This document shows positions 24,742-34,698 of a DNA stretch of 64,000 nt, in pieces. The first letter of the stretch is position 1. Each line of letters starts with the position of its first letter. This stretch comes from Pogonophryne albipinna (Eukaryota; Chordata; Actinopteri; Perciformes; Artedidraconidae), in NCBI GenBank assembly GCA_028583405.1, contig CM053256.1:20943534-21007533 (forward strand), read 5' to 3'. The translations under genes and the position numbers were made by a program. The notes beneath the pieces are model-generated. The model searched no databases. It was given only the letters and a program-made list of their open reading frames with translations, and was not told the origin of the DNA.

Positions 24742-25863
24742 TTAGCCTGTCCCTCTCAGGAGCCAAGCCTGGAGAGGACGGCCCAGAGTGGGTAACGCCC
24801 CGATTGCACCTGCCTCTTGAGACATTGCCCCCCAGAACTGGAGAACCGCCCAGGGCTGGCCCACCTTCATCAGCGTCATTTCTGAGTACCACGGAGCTCC
24901 GACGCGATCCGGTGCTACCAGGATGACTGCCAAACGTTCTCGCCTCACTCTCCCCAGGAGAGGGAGAATGAGACGTAACGGTGGAAAGGCGTAGAGCAGC
25001 TTCCTTGGCCATGGCTCGTGTGCAAACTCGTCCACCCCCAAAGGCGGGTCGTCGCTCAGGGCCATGGAAAACCACAGGGCACAGTGGCCGTTGCGCCGGC
25101 TGGCGAACAGATCCACTTCCGCTCTCCCGAACTGGGCCCAGATCTGCTTCACCACCTCTGGGTGAAGCACCCACTCGCCTGACAGGGAGCCGCCCCTCGA
25201 CATGAGGTCGGCTCCCCTGTCCTCCAGTCCCGGGATATGGAGGGCTCTCAGAGATAACACCACCTCTGATGCCCACAACCACAGCCTCTCCGCTGTGGCC
25301 AACAAGGCGGCGGAGCGGACTCCGCCCTGCCTGTTGATATAAGCCACTGTGGTGCTGTTGTCGCTCCTGACCAATACATGTCTCCCTTGAATTAGGGGCA
25401 TGAAATGCTGGAGGACTAACACTACCGCCCGTAGCTCTAGGAGGTTGCTGTGTCGTGTTTCCGTTAGAGACCAGCGCCCACCTATAGCCCTCTTCAGGCA
25501 GGTCCCTCCCCATCCTGTTCCCGTGAACACTGTGATGTAGGAGGTTACCCGTCCCAGTGGAGACCCCCTCCGGAGGCGCCCGGGAGACCCCCAGAACCGG
25601 AGGGGGGGGATGGTCACCAGCCGCTGTTTGTGCCTCTTGGGATCCAAACGCAGGCTGGAGAACCACCTCTGCAGGCGGCGCATATGCAGTAACCCCTGCG
25701 GGACCACAATGTGAGCAGCCGTCATGAGACTCAAAGTCTGCATGACAGTTAAAGCTGTCACTGTCGCCCCCTGTCGCAGCCTGTGAACCGCCCGGAGAAG
25801 GGACGCACTTCTGCTCCCTGACAGGGTGGCGCGTAGCGCGCCTGCATCGAACACCACTCCCAA
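24742..25863 (-). pseudogene. DIRS RNase H domain and C-terminal linker
   Basis: RNase H degrades the RNA strand during reverse transcription. The 373-residue frame shows SNLLELRAVVLVLQHF (with the catalytic Glu), LVRSDNSTTVAYINRQGG (Asp) and LEDRGADLMSRG (Asp), the characteristic DIRS RNase H series. These are followed by FGRAEVDLFASR and the usual downstream region. The first motif reads VFTGTGWGG, whereas the family has an Asp-Ala-Ser stretch before the Gly, so the first catalytic Asp is lost by a small deletion. It overlaps a longer meaningless frame at 24599-26059 created by a frameshift. Confidence 0.85.
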
Positions 25864-26122
25864 CTACAACGCCTGTTGGTGAGGTATGGGGGTGCTCTTT
25901 TTTCAATTGATCGCAAAGCCTAATTTGGTTAGGTGTGTGATCAATTGTGCTGTGCAAAGCATTGCCTGTTCCCTGGACCCGGCCATGACTATGAGGTCGT
26001 CTGGGTAAAAGAAAAACTCTCATGCCGTGGGCGCGCAGCGGTTGAAGCGCAGTGGCCACACATTTACTGAACGTGCCTGGGGATAGGGAGTAGCCGAACG
26101 GTACTCTGTTGTACTCGTAGGC
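25864..26122 (-). pseudogene. DIRS reverse transcriptase, palm part with catalytic box
   Basis: Continues the reverse transcriptase interrupted at 26122 by the hAT insertion. On the minus strand VATALQPLRAHGMRV is followed by a 1-base frameshift, then FFYPDDLIVM in the next frame. The family has Tyr-Leu-Asp-Asp here, so this copy carries Pro for Leu in addition to the frameshift. A lysine-rich thumb-like segment (INWKK-type, read here as LKKEHPHT out of frame) comes next. Non-functional. Confidence 0.8.
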
Positions 26123-26250
26123 CAGGGATCACCAACTACATTTGTCCAAGGGCCAAAATGTATCCAATAGACACTATCACGGGCCGGGGGGGTACAGGTA
26201 CTGCATAAAGCTTAGCAGACTCTTCACGCTAACGAAGGATCACTTCTAGG

Positions 26251-27159
26251 CAGGGTTGGGAGGGTTACTTTGTAAATGTAATCAGTTACTGATTACTGAA
26301 TACATGCTCTGAAAGTAATCAGAATACAGTTACAGTTATGTGTCTTATAAAAGTAACGTGTTCAGGTTACTTTTGGAATACTTTCTTTTTCCATAACAGA
26401 TGGGTATGTTTTGGTGAGCAGGAGACACTTGTTTTACTGTTTTAATGGCGTATCAAGAACTCAAACACAACATCTTGGTGTCATTCTGGACAGTTCCCTC
26501 TCATCTGCACCCCACATAAAAAACATCACCCGGACTGCATTCTCCTACTGTAAACCTTTCCTTAGAATATGTTATGAATTGTAAGGTGTCCTTGGGTGCT
26601 TTGAAAGGCGCCCCTAAATAGAATGAATTATCATTATTATTATTATCTGAAACAATGTAATAACTTTTAAAACTTGTTCCAGTCACTTGCCCCATGCATT
26701 CAGCAGCAGCAGGCCATTCACTTTGATTTGATCCCGTTATAAATGTCATCATTTCGACAATAAAGAAATGCTACATCAACGTTATCTTGCACATTTTATC
26801 TAACCATCTCCGTTTCTAACTTTCAATATATTTGAAAAGAGATCTCTCTCTCTCATCTGCGTTGGGGGGCGGGGCCTCACAGACACGCTGCATCTCTCTC
26901 TCGCTCACAGACATGCTGCAGCGCTGTGCAGTGTGCATACAGTTCTGCCGGTAATGAATATTACATTTTGTGAGGAAACTTTTCCACCAATAATTCCAAT
27001 AAGTATTCCAAAATGTATTCACTTCAGGTTTACGAAAGTAACTGTAATCAGATTACTCGTTTTTCAAATGTAACGCCAGCTGAATACAATTAGCCTACTT
27101 GATTTTTGTATTCTGATTACGTAACGCCGTTACATATATTCCGTTACAACCCAACCCTG
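26251..27159. mobile_element. Second-level nested hAT-like element
   Basis: Starts CAGGGTTGGGAGGGTTACT and ends GTTACAACCCAACCCTG, flanked by a perfect 8-bp duplication CTTCTAGG (26243-26250 and 27160-27167). Same terminal family as the pair at 48939 and 52023 (CAGAGxTGGG with GTTACT/GTAACG subterminal words). Contains a LINE fragment, so it is itself a host. No transposase reading frame. Confidence 0.92.
26450..26650 (+). mobile_element. L2-clade LINE 3' fragment (third-level insertion)
   Basis: The plus strand encodes HLGVILDSSLSSAPHIKNIT, the conserved segment just after the reverse-transcriptase core of L2-type LINEs. It is followed within 100 bases by GGCGCCCCTAAATAGAATG and an ATT microsatellite tail. 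Most of the element, including the segment between these two, is deleted. Typical 5'-truncated dead-on-arrival copy. Confidence 0.8.
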
Positions 27160-27510
27160 CTTCTAGGCTACTGTCCCGCAGCTCCTGCCTCTCTGTTGGA
27201 CTCTGTCGCAGCGGGGCTGCTGCTGTGGTGCGGAGCGCACAAAGCAGACTCTTCACAACGAAGGATCACTTCTTCTTCTTCTTCTTCAAGGAAGGGAAGG
27301 TTTCGCAGTACGCAGTCTACTGTCCCGCAGCTGCTGCCTCTCTGTTGGACTCCGGTACTGCACCTTACTCACGAGACGTTGTAAAAAAATGGGTGGGGGG
27401 CGAACGCAGTAACCACTCCGCCAACGCCACAGTCACCCCCGTCGTGCGGGCCGGATGAGAATGTCTGGCGGGCCGGATGTGGCCCGCGGGCCGCCAGTTG
27501 GTGGTCACTG

Positions 27511-28010
27511 TCGTAGGCTATCCCCTGGAAGGCAAAACGCAGACACTTTCTGTGCTCCGGAGCAATTTCCACATGAAAGTATGCGTCTTTCAGGTCGATG
27601 GTGGTCAACCAATCGCCCGGTTTGCACAAGCCCCATTAACTGTTTTTATAGTTTTGTTTTTTTTCTGCAGGCAATGTAGCGATTCGGGCTGCTGAGATAT
27701 GGAATAGATCTAAATTCCCCTGTCTTCCTGAGGACCAGGACGTACATGGAATAAAGACCATTTTCTCTGTGCTGAGGGTGCACAACAGACACAGCCTGTT
27801 TCTGCACCAGAGCCTGAATCTCTGCTGAGAGGAAACCAATCTCCTCCTGGGAAGACAGATTTCCTCTCGCATGCCCATAAAAGGAGGTGGGACGCTGCAA
27901 AACTGGAGTGAATAGCCCCGTTTCGGCGTCCTGTCCATCCACTTTGTTAGTACACAGCTGAGTTTCAATTCCCCATAACATTGTGTTAATGGAAAGCCCT
28001 CAGCTGTGGG
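27511..28010 (-). pseudogene. DIRS reverse transcriptase, N-terminal part
   Basis: On the minus strand EEIGFLSAEIQALVQKQAV, GLYSMYVLVLRKTGEFRSI and LSSPNRYI (27646-27981) form the fingers. GDWLTTIDLKDAYFHVEI and HRKCLRFAFQGIAY (27518-27629) form the first catalytic Asp motif and the following strand. The two segments are in different frames, separated by about 70 bases of T-rich foreign-looking sequence (27636-27680) that replaces the stretch normally linking them. The polypeptide is then cut by the hAT insertion at 27510. Confidence 0.85.
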
Positions 28011-28560
28011 GCCGCATCTACTGTGGTACTCTCTGGTGACCCGTTCCGCCGCAAAACTCCCCGTGAAGGGAAGATTTGCCCATGGAGGGTCGACAGAGAA
28101 AGGGCCGATTATTTACTGAGGTCCTTGAACGCACCGCCGCGCGCTCCACCATAATGCTGTTTTTACCACTACGGTAAACAGCATTTAATCGGAGTCTTTA
28201 TAGGCGTAGTGTGTTCTACTGAGGTCCCTGAACGCACCGCCACGCGCTCTTGTGTGAGTGCGGGCTCCGCCATAATGCAGCCTTTACCCCTATGGAAAAC
28301 TGCATTAATTGGAGTCTTTGCTCTAGGCGTAGTGTGTTCTCTGACAGCAATACGCCGGCCATAATGTCCCTGCACCCGCATAGCGCTCTCCTTTAGATAG
28401 CACTCCCTGCGGTTCATCCCTCTCATCTGCGCATGCCCACTAGCCACCTTCTTTACAGGAGCTCCAGCTGGGGCAGCGAATGGGGAATTTGTACGGTTAA
28501 CATTGTGTGTAAGTGTAGCATTTGTGGAAACAAAAGACACTCAGATTTGGATACAGATCA
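28011..28560 (-). pseudogene. DIRS gag-like region, proximal part
   Basis: A 123-residue minus-strand frame (28169-28540) contains a basic module read as AVREHTTPRAKTPINAVF, repeated in shorter form toward its C-terminus (SVEHTTPIKTPIKC). At DNA level GAACGCACCGC recurs at 28127 and 28230, and again at 31276 and 31499 on the far side of the palindrome. Position before the reverse transcriptase suggests the structural (gag-like) gene of DIRS. Sequence identity to known gags was not tested. Stops and frame changes are present. Confidence 0.5.
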
Positions 28561-28850
28561 ACCTCATTCTTGTTAGAAAACGTAGTGATCTGTGCATTAT
28601 ACAGGGAGGAGGCGAGATTCGCCCTCTCGACCCGGGCGGAGAGATTTTCTCCCCCCGCCAGGCCAGTCAGATCCGTGAAGACTGGCAGCCCGTCCCCGTG
28701 AGTGTATCCTGTAAATATAATGTATGATGTCCTTTATTGTTTTATGTTTCATGTGGAACCTACAGTATATGCTGCAGGTCTCCCTTGAAAAGGAGATCTA
28801 TGATCTCAAGGGACCAATCTGGTTAAATAAAGGTTTGAAATGAAATGAAA

Positions 28851-29475
28851 CCATACCCTGAAAAATGCTTGAGGGTGGGATTCATAGAAACCTCTTTTTT
28901 TGGGGGGGGGGGACATTTTATGACGGCCTGTCCATCACAATATGCCCCCCCTTGCTATCTTACTGAATAAAAGTGTGACATTCATGAAACTTGCTCAATT
29001 TATTGGTAGCAGTCGTAGAACCATACCCTGAAAAATGCTTGATGGTGGGATTCATAGAAACCTCTTTTGAGGGGGGGGGGCATTTTATGACGGCCTGTCC
29101 ATCACGATATGCCCCCCCTTGCTATCTTACAAAATAAAAGTGTTACATTCATGAAACTTGCTCAATTTATTGGTAGCAGTCGTAAAACCATACCCTGAAA
29201 AATGCTTGATGGTGGGATTCATAGAAACCTCTTTTGAGGGGGGGGGGGGCATTTTATGACGGCCTGTCCATCACGATATGCCCCCCCTTGCTATCTTACT
29301 AAATAAAAGTGTTACATTCATGAAACTTGCTCCATTTATTGGTACCAGTCCTAGAACCATACCCTGAAAAATGCTTGACGGTGGGATTCATAGAAACCTC
29401 TTTTGGGGGGGGGGGGGCATTTTATGGCGGCCTGTCCATCACGATATGCCCCCCCTTGCTATCTTACTAAATAAA
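28851..29475 (+). repeat. Tandem array, ~169-bp unit with G-run/C-run hairpin
   Basis: Units start at 28851, 29021, 29188 and 29357 (periods 170, 167, 169) with CCATACCCTGAAAAATGCTT. Each has a run of 9-13 G's followed by CATTTTATGACGGCCTGTCC, and about 20 bases later ATATGCCCCCC, so the unit can fold on itself. The fourth unit is cut at about 118 bases. Confidence 0.9.
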
Positions 29476-30090
29476 TTAGATCATCTGTTGAGACAAAACG
29501 TAATCAATATCTTCAGATAAACCACATTGCAGATTTGGGGTCAAGGTGACCCATTCCAATTTTTGACTAAAAGATCAATTATATAAGGACACATTTGTTG
29601 TGGACACACACAAACACATAGATTTTCTAAATGATTAAATCTGAGCACAGACGAGCCATCTGCTCCTTCTTTCACACTCTCCTTAACCTCTGTAGAATGG
29701 GAACCTGCACAATGTCATTACAAAACATCCAAAAACTTCTTTCGCACTGTACGCATCAATTTAAGTTTGGTTCTCATGGTTCTTTTGTTGTTCATCACAT
29801 GTATTAGCTTTCCAAAGTGACTTACATACATTCAGGACAATCCCCACAGGAGCATTACATTCTTTCTTGATCTGGGCTATAATAAGGGGAGTGTTGGAGC
29901 TATATATCTCGTAATATTATTTAATAGTTTAACATTTATTTTCTTGCTGTTTATAGTGTTTATTGTAAATGTATTCTTAGTTATTTCATTCAACATGTAT
30001 TATTAATTACTGCGTGTATGTAAATGTTGGACAATTGCAGGACTAGCACTCACTCCATATTGGTTTTATTTCTGACTCGGATGATAAACC

Positions 30091-30510
30091 AGGCCGTCAT
30101 AAAATGCCCCCCCCCTCCAAAAAGAGGTTTCTATGAATCCCACCGTCAAGCATTTTTCAGGGTATGGTTCTAGGACTGGTACCAATAAATGGAGCAAGTT
30201 TCATGAATGTAACACTTTTATTGAGTAAGATAGCAAGGGGGGGCATATCGTGATGGACAGGCCGTCATAAAATGCCCCCCCCCCCTCAAAAGAGGTTTCT
30301 ATGAATCCCACCATCAAGCATTTTTCAGGGTATGGTTCTACGACTGCTACCAATAAATTGAGCAAGTTTCATGAATGTCACACTTTTATTCAGTAAGATA
30401 GCAAGGGGGGGCATATTGTGATGGACAGGCCGTCATAAAATGTCCCCCCCCCCCAAAAAAAAGAGGTTTCTATGAATCCCACCCTCAAGCATTTTTCAGG
30501 GTATGGTTTC
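30091..30510 (-). repeat. Tandem array, inverted copies of the 169-bp unit
   Basis: Minus-orientation units matching 28851-29475: one partial unit (30091-30170) and two further units (about 30171-30337 and 30338-30510). The outermost copy shares the private variants of the leftmost copy (CACAATATG, CTGAATAAAAGTGTGAC). The innermost shares those of the fourth (GGTACCAGTCCTAG). One unit is missing relative to the left arm. Confidence 0.9.
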
Positions 30511-30648
30511 ATTTCATTTCAAACCTTTATTTAACCAGATTGGTCCCTTGAGATCATAGATCTCCTTTTCAAGGGAGACCTGCAGCATATAGGTTCCACA
30601 TGAAACATAAAACAATAAAGGACATCATATATTATATTTACAGGATAC

Positions 30649-30990
30649 ATTTACATAGTTATAGACATTTACAATGTCACACTTTTATTTTGTACGCATA
30701 GCGTATATAATAATATGCTGACAAAGACTATGTAACATTTGTAAACATATATTTTGATTATTAGATGACAATTATACATTTTAAAGCACGTTTATACAGA
30801 CAGGACGTAACAATAATGATAAAAAAAAGATTTAAAAAAACAAAAACTGAAAAGGAAGTGACGAAGGAATTTCGACACCTCAAATACGGAGCGAAAAGTT
30901 AAACCAGAAGAATCAAGACTATACCACTAAACAACTCGCAGTCTGAAAAGTACCATTAATAAAAACCCTGAACGTTTACTTTTCGTTTTA
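30649..30990. other. AT-rich spacer inside DIRS
   Basis: Very AT-rich, with runs of A near 30821-30845. No coding signal and no match to the DIRS coding order. It probably belongs to the foreign insertion bearing the palindrome rather than to DIRS. Confidence 0.4.
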
Positions 30991-32265
30991 AACATCGTTT
31001 TAAGGTGTAAACCTATGGTGTAAACGTGTCATTTAGAGGTGTAAACGTGTCATTTAGAAATGCGCGTTCCCGTGACAAGGGGGGCATTTCATGACGGGGA
31101 GGCATAATGTGACACAACACCGGCACGCCGGTTCCACGGGGTGGGCTGAAGAGGTGGAGGGCGCCGCGGGCACGAGATCTCCGTGCCGGCACCTCTCCCT
31201 TCGTCTCACCGTCGCGCCGCGCTCCCATGTGAAGAAGCGCACGCTGCGGTGACTCTTCTCTCTACTGAGATCTTTGAACGCACCGCGGCCCGCCTTCAGT
31301 GGAGGGGGGCCGTGCGCGCCGTCACAATGCCGTCTCTTCGAAACGGACATTATGGGGAAAAGTGGAATTGTGGAGAGAGATTACTCTTACTCTGGGATAA
31401 ATGCACTCGTTCTCACTGAATGCATTTTCCCACACACACACATCACTCGAGAACTAGAGTTTACAAACGTAAACCACCGTTCCCCTGCGGCGGTCCCTGA
31501 ACGCACCGCGGCCACTCTCACGAGGGCCGCGCGTCCACGTATTAACGCTGTATTTCCCATTCAACGGTGAAATGCATTAATCGGAGCTATTATACCAGGC
31601 AAGGTGTGTTTTCTGACAACAGCACGCGGGCAATAGCGTCTCTTGAACCCGCACAGTGCTTTGACAGCACACGGTTTATTCCACTCACGTGCACAAGCCC
31701 ACCTGCTGGCTCCCTATACTGGGGTTTACAGCGGGGGCGGGGAGTGTAGGACAGTGTTTCTTCCGCTGGGGATGGGCAAGAATCAGCCACGCTGAGATTA
31801 CTCCTTATCCCGTGAGCAAGGAGATCGATCCATAGAGCCCTTCCGTAAAGACGGGGGCTCCCAGGAGATCAACACAGTCCTCTTTGGAAAAATGCCATGC
31901 GACGTGATATCCCAGGGACATCACAAGGCAGGCAGCGGCGGCGGCCTGTGATGAAGTAGGGTCGACCCTATATCATGTGAAGCCACCGAGCACCGGTCCC
32001 CGGGGGAACCGGGCCTGGGGCAAGGCTCGTGGACCAAGCTACTTATTCGGCCTTGCGGCCCAATAATCGCGGGGGCATCTCTAGCAATGAGCGAGTAGCC
32101 CACACACCCGCCGCCATGATCATCATCCAGGGAGAGTACAGCCCTGGGCGGTGGACTTCCATGGACGCCGGACTCGGAAGGAATGGCGAACGTGAAATGG
32201 CACCGCCTCGGCCATATCCTGGTCCCCCAAACACTCGAAGCAGAGGTGGTAACCTTAATGTCTAC
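30991..32265 (-). pseudogene. DIRS gag-like region, distal part
   Basis: CpG-rich sequence with broken minus-strand frames: 98 residues at 31054-31350, and the frame through 31921-32265 containing HFTFAIPSESGVHG. It repeats words of 28011-28560 (GAACGCACCGC at 31276 and 31499, GTGTGTTTTCTGACA near 31604). This supports a single gag-like region with internal repeats, split by the palindrome. No zinc knuckle or other diagnostic motif is seen, so the gag assignment rests on position. Confidence 0.45.
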
Positions 32266-32267
32266 CC

Positions 32268-32391
<124 letters not shown>

Positions 32392-32394
32392 CTC

Positions 32395-33075
32395 AACCTG
32401 TCCGCAATAAAGAGGACGGATACCGGAACCGTAGCGTCCAGCTAGCTTAGTGATAAATACACACATCGTTGTATTCTCCTCCCCCTGTCGGCACTAAAAG
32501 CTTCAGAGGGCGGATAGCTGGGCTCCGTAGCGTCCAGCTAGCTTAGCGATAAATACACACAGCGTTGTATTCTCCTCCCCCTGTCGGCCCTAAAAGCTTC
32601 AGAGGGCGGATAGCTGGGCTCCGTAGCGTCCAGCTAGCTTAGCCGCTAGCTTAGCGATAAATACACACAGCGTTGTATTCTCCTCCCCCTGTCGGCCCTA
32701 AAAGCTTCAGATGGCGGATACCTGAGCTCCATAGCATCCCGCTAATGTGAAACAGACACACACAGCGTTAGCGGGACATTCTCCTCTCCCTGTCGGCCCT
32801 AAAAGCTTCAGAGGGCGAATAGCTGGGCTCCGTAGCGTCCAGCTAGCTTAGCCGCTAGCTTAGCGATAAATACACACAGCGTTGTATTCTCCTCCCCCTG
32901 TCGGCCCTAAAAGCTTCAGATGGCGGATACCTGAGCTCCATAGCATCCCGCTAATGTGAAACACACACACACACAGCGTTAGCGGGACATTCTCCTCTCC
33001 CTGTCGGCCCTAAAAGCTTCAGAGGGCGGATAGCTGGGCTCCGTAGCGTCCAGCTAGCTTAGCCGCTAGCTAAAG
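32395..33075. repeat. ~100-bp minisatellite with two alternating unit types
   Basis: The anchor CTGTCGGCCCTAAAAGCTTC (or a close variant) recurs at about 32485, 32581, 32689, 32790, 32899 and 33001. From 32689 on the intervals alternate 101, 109 and 102 bases. One unit type carries AGCTAGCTTAGCCGCTAGC, the other TAGCATCCCGCTAATGTG, giving a dimeric higher-order repeat of about 210 bases. Lies between the DIRS gag-like region and the right terminal repeat. Confidence 0.88.
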
Positions 33076-33590
33076 GTAAACATAGATGGGTACATACTAT
33101 AGAATATGAATAAATCGTCACCGATGTAGAGGATATATTTTTTTATTCACTTTGAACTCGGCCAAATGGAGTTTAATGCTTTGGGATTTAAGTTAGGCCA
33201 CATAGTACGTGCATGGGTTTGAAAGTATAACGTGCTAGTCTGCTGTAATACATCGTATAGTCAGGCACACATTTATGAGAGATTTAACAATGGCCAATTA
33301 TATTTCTTAAATAATATGTAGCCTATTCCCAGAGCATAATTCATGGGGCAACAAGGTGAGGTGTAAAATGTGTTTTAATATCATACATGTTACGCCAGCA
33401 AACTTCTTGTACGGACTTCTGCAGTAGTGAAGACTCACTGAACGAATTAAGTACAAAGACGAATCGTTCGCGAACGTGCAAATCACCAGAAGTCGTTCGC
33501 GAACCGGTGAACGAATCAGTGAACGAATCTTTCAAGTGAACTGAATCAAAAGATTCGTGTCCCCGAAGGGAATCGGAATTCCCATCACTA
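33076..33590 (-). repeat. Interspersed repeat abutting DIRS right terminal repeat
   Basis: On the minus strand it begins TAGTGATGGGAATTCCGATT at 33590, resembling hAT-type termini, and contains the 12-bp palindrome CGTTCGCGAACG (33465-33476) plus repeated GAACGAATC words. It replaces the DIRS sequence that should follow GTATAAAAGGAG. Its other end was not located, so the left limit is approximate. Confidence 0.5.
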
Positions 33591-33741
33591 CTCCTTTTAT
33601 ACGGAAGTGAGATGCGCACGCATTCAGGTAGGCCCGCCCCGGGGTCGACTACGTCCATAGAAATCTCAGTAGGTGAATGCTTGCATGATAAGGTAGTACC
33701 CATAGAGTCCAGTAGAGGGCGGAGCCTGTGAGAGATATAAC
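33591..33741. repeat. DIRS right (5') inverted terminal repeat
   Basis: Inverted counterpart of 23641-23765. The outermost 46 bases (33696-33741) are reproduced in the internal complementary region. The minus-strand GTATAAAAGGAG at 33591-33602 is a TATA-like box placed to drive element transcription. The sequence ends ATATAAC. Confidence 0.9.
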
Positions 33742-33744
33742 AGA

Positions 33745-34224
33745 TACATTTAACCAGACCAGGTTGATTGTAAGACCAACAAGAAACAGTATTGGGGAGC
33801 CAATATGATGACAACATAACAGTTATAGCCATGAGGAGATCAACAATAGTACATTCTTATTAAATGGGCAATGTCTTCTTCTGGTATTCTCTTTGAGCAG
33901 CTGTTTTTTAGGGTATATTTGTTTACATTTGAGCTTTATTAACTCCATTTATTAATGCCGAATCAACTATGAGTTGTTCCTGTTGCAATGTATTTACAAG
34001 CATCTAGCATATACAGTATAATGACAATTTAATGACAAGTCACTTTTAGTAGCTATAGCTTTGAGGGTCTTCGAGACACCTTTGTGTTTTTTCCCATAAA
34101 TGTCACCTGTTTCTCTAATTGTTTACGCAGGCCAACAAAATAGTGAATCAATGAATTCTACTGTCTTGAATTAATAAGGTCATTACTGCGCTACCGACTG
34201 CCACTGAATGGCATGAAAGAGTTT
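33745..34224. other. Intergenic stretch, no gene seen
   Basis: AT-rich flank of the DIRS insertion. No frame or repeat end recognised. Confidence 0.45.
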
Positions 34225-34412
34225 TTAAGTACTTAGCCAGCCACTAGGTAGCAGGCACAGACGCTCAACAATGGCAAATTATTTGCAGCAACTACAAAAT
34301 ATATTTTGGACTTATTTAGTGAAATGGGCCAATTTCCCATGGCAAACCTGACAATCTCTCACGGCACACTGGTATGCCATGGCACAGTGGTTGAAAGTCA
34401 CTGACCTGAGAG
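34225..34412 (-). mobile_element. hAT MITE fragment
   Basis: On the minus strand it reads GACTTTCAACCACTGTGCCA, then GGCACAC..GTGCCGTGAGAGAT, and ends with a TTTGCAGCAACTACAAAATA stretch. I recognise this as a common fish hAT MITE whose terminus reads CAGTGGTT. Only one end is clear, so it is truncated. Confidence 0.6.
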
Positions 34413-34698
34413 CAGAATACAAATGATGTACCCTATCAACCCCTGTAATTGCTATCCCATCCAAATGGGGTTTAAAAGCGACTGCAGTCCCTCTCAGCTC
34501 TAGTTTCAGATTCCGCTAAAAAGAACTGGGTAAGTCACTACAAGCAACACCTTACACATAACACATAGTAATGTTTTTTTGATAGTATGAAGATATTGAC
34601 TATTGCAGCTTTAAAACACAGTGTAGGATGTTTGCAGGAATTTGCAGAATATGACAATTCCCCCACATCACACACTTTTCTACAAAAAACCTCATACT

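Larger units (their letters stand above)
26123..27510. mobile_element. hAT element nested in DIRS reverse transcriptase
   Basis: The ends CAGGGATCACCAACTA and AGTTGGTGGTCACTG are inverted. The 8-bp duplication TCGTAGGC is perfect (26115-26122 and 27511-27518), and removing the element rejoins the reverse-transcriptase frame at GIAYEY. The subterminal word GGGCCGGATGTGGCCCGCGG is typical of this MITE group. No transposase. Of the 1388 bp, 909 belong to a second nested element. The words GCAGACTCTTCAC and CGAAGGATCACTTCT occur near both 26217-26245 and 27245-27275, an internal duplication. Confidence 0.93.
28704..30648. repeat. 1.9-kb palindrome of tandem G/C-run units
   Basis: The left arm (28704 to about 29475) and right arm (30091-30648) are mirror images around a unique spacer of about 610 bases (29476-30090). 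The outer part of each arm carries GGTTAAATAAAGGTTTGAAA, resembling a non-LTR retroelement 3' end. The inner part carries tandem units: four on the left and about two and a half on the right. Unit-specific variants (GAGGGTGGG then GATGGTGGG then GACGGTGGG) occur in mirrored order, so one arm was copied from the other. It interrupts the DIRS gag region. It may be a foldback transposon or an inverted duplication. Confidence 0.85.

Noticed and set aside
24599..26059. 486-codon minus-strand frame
   Set aside because: Only the first ~15 residues belong to the reverse transcriptase; the rest is an out-of-frame reading of the RNase H region.
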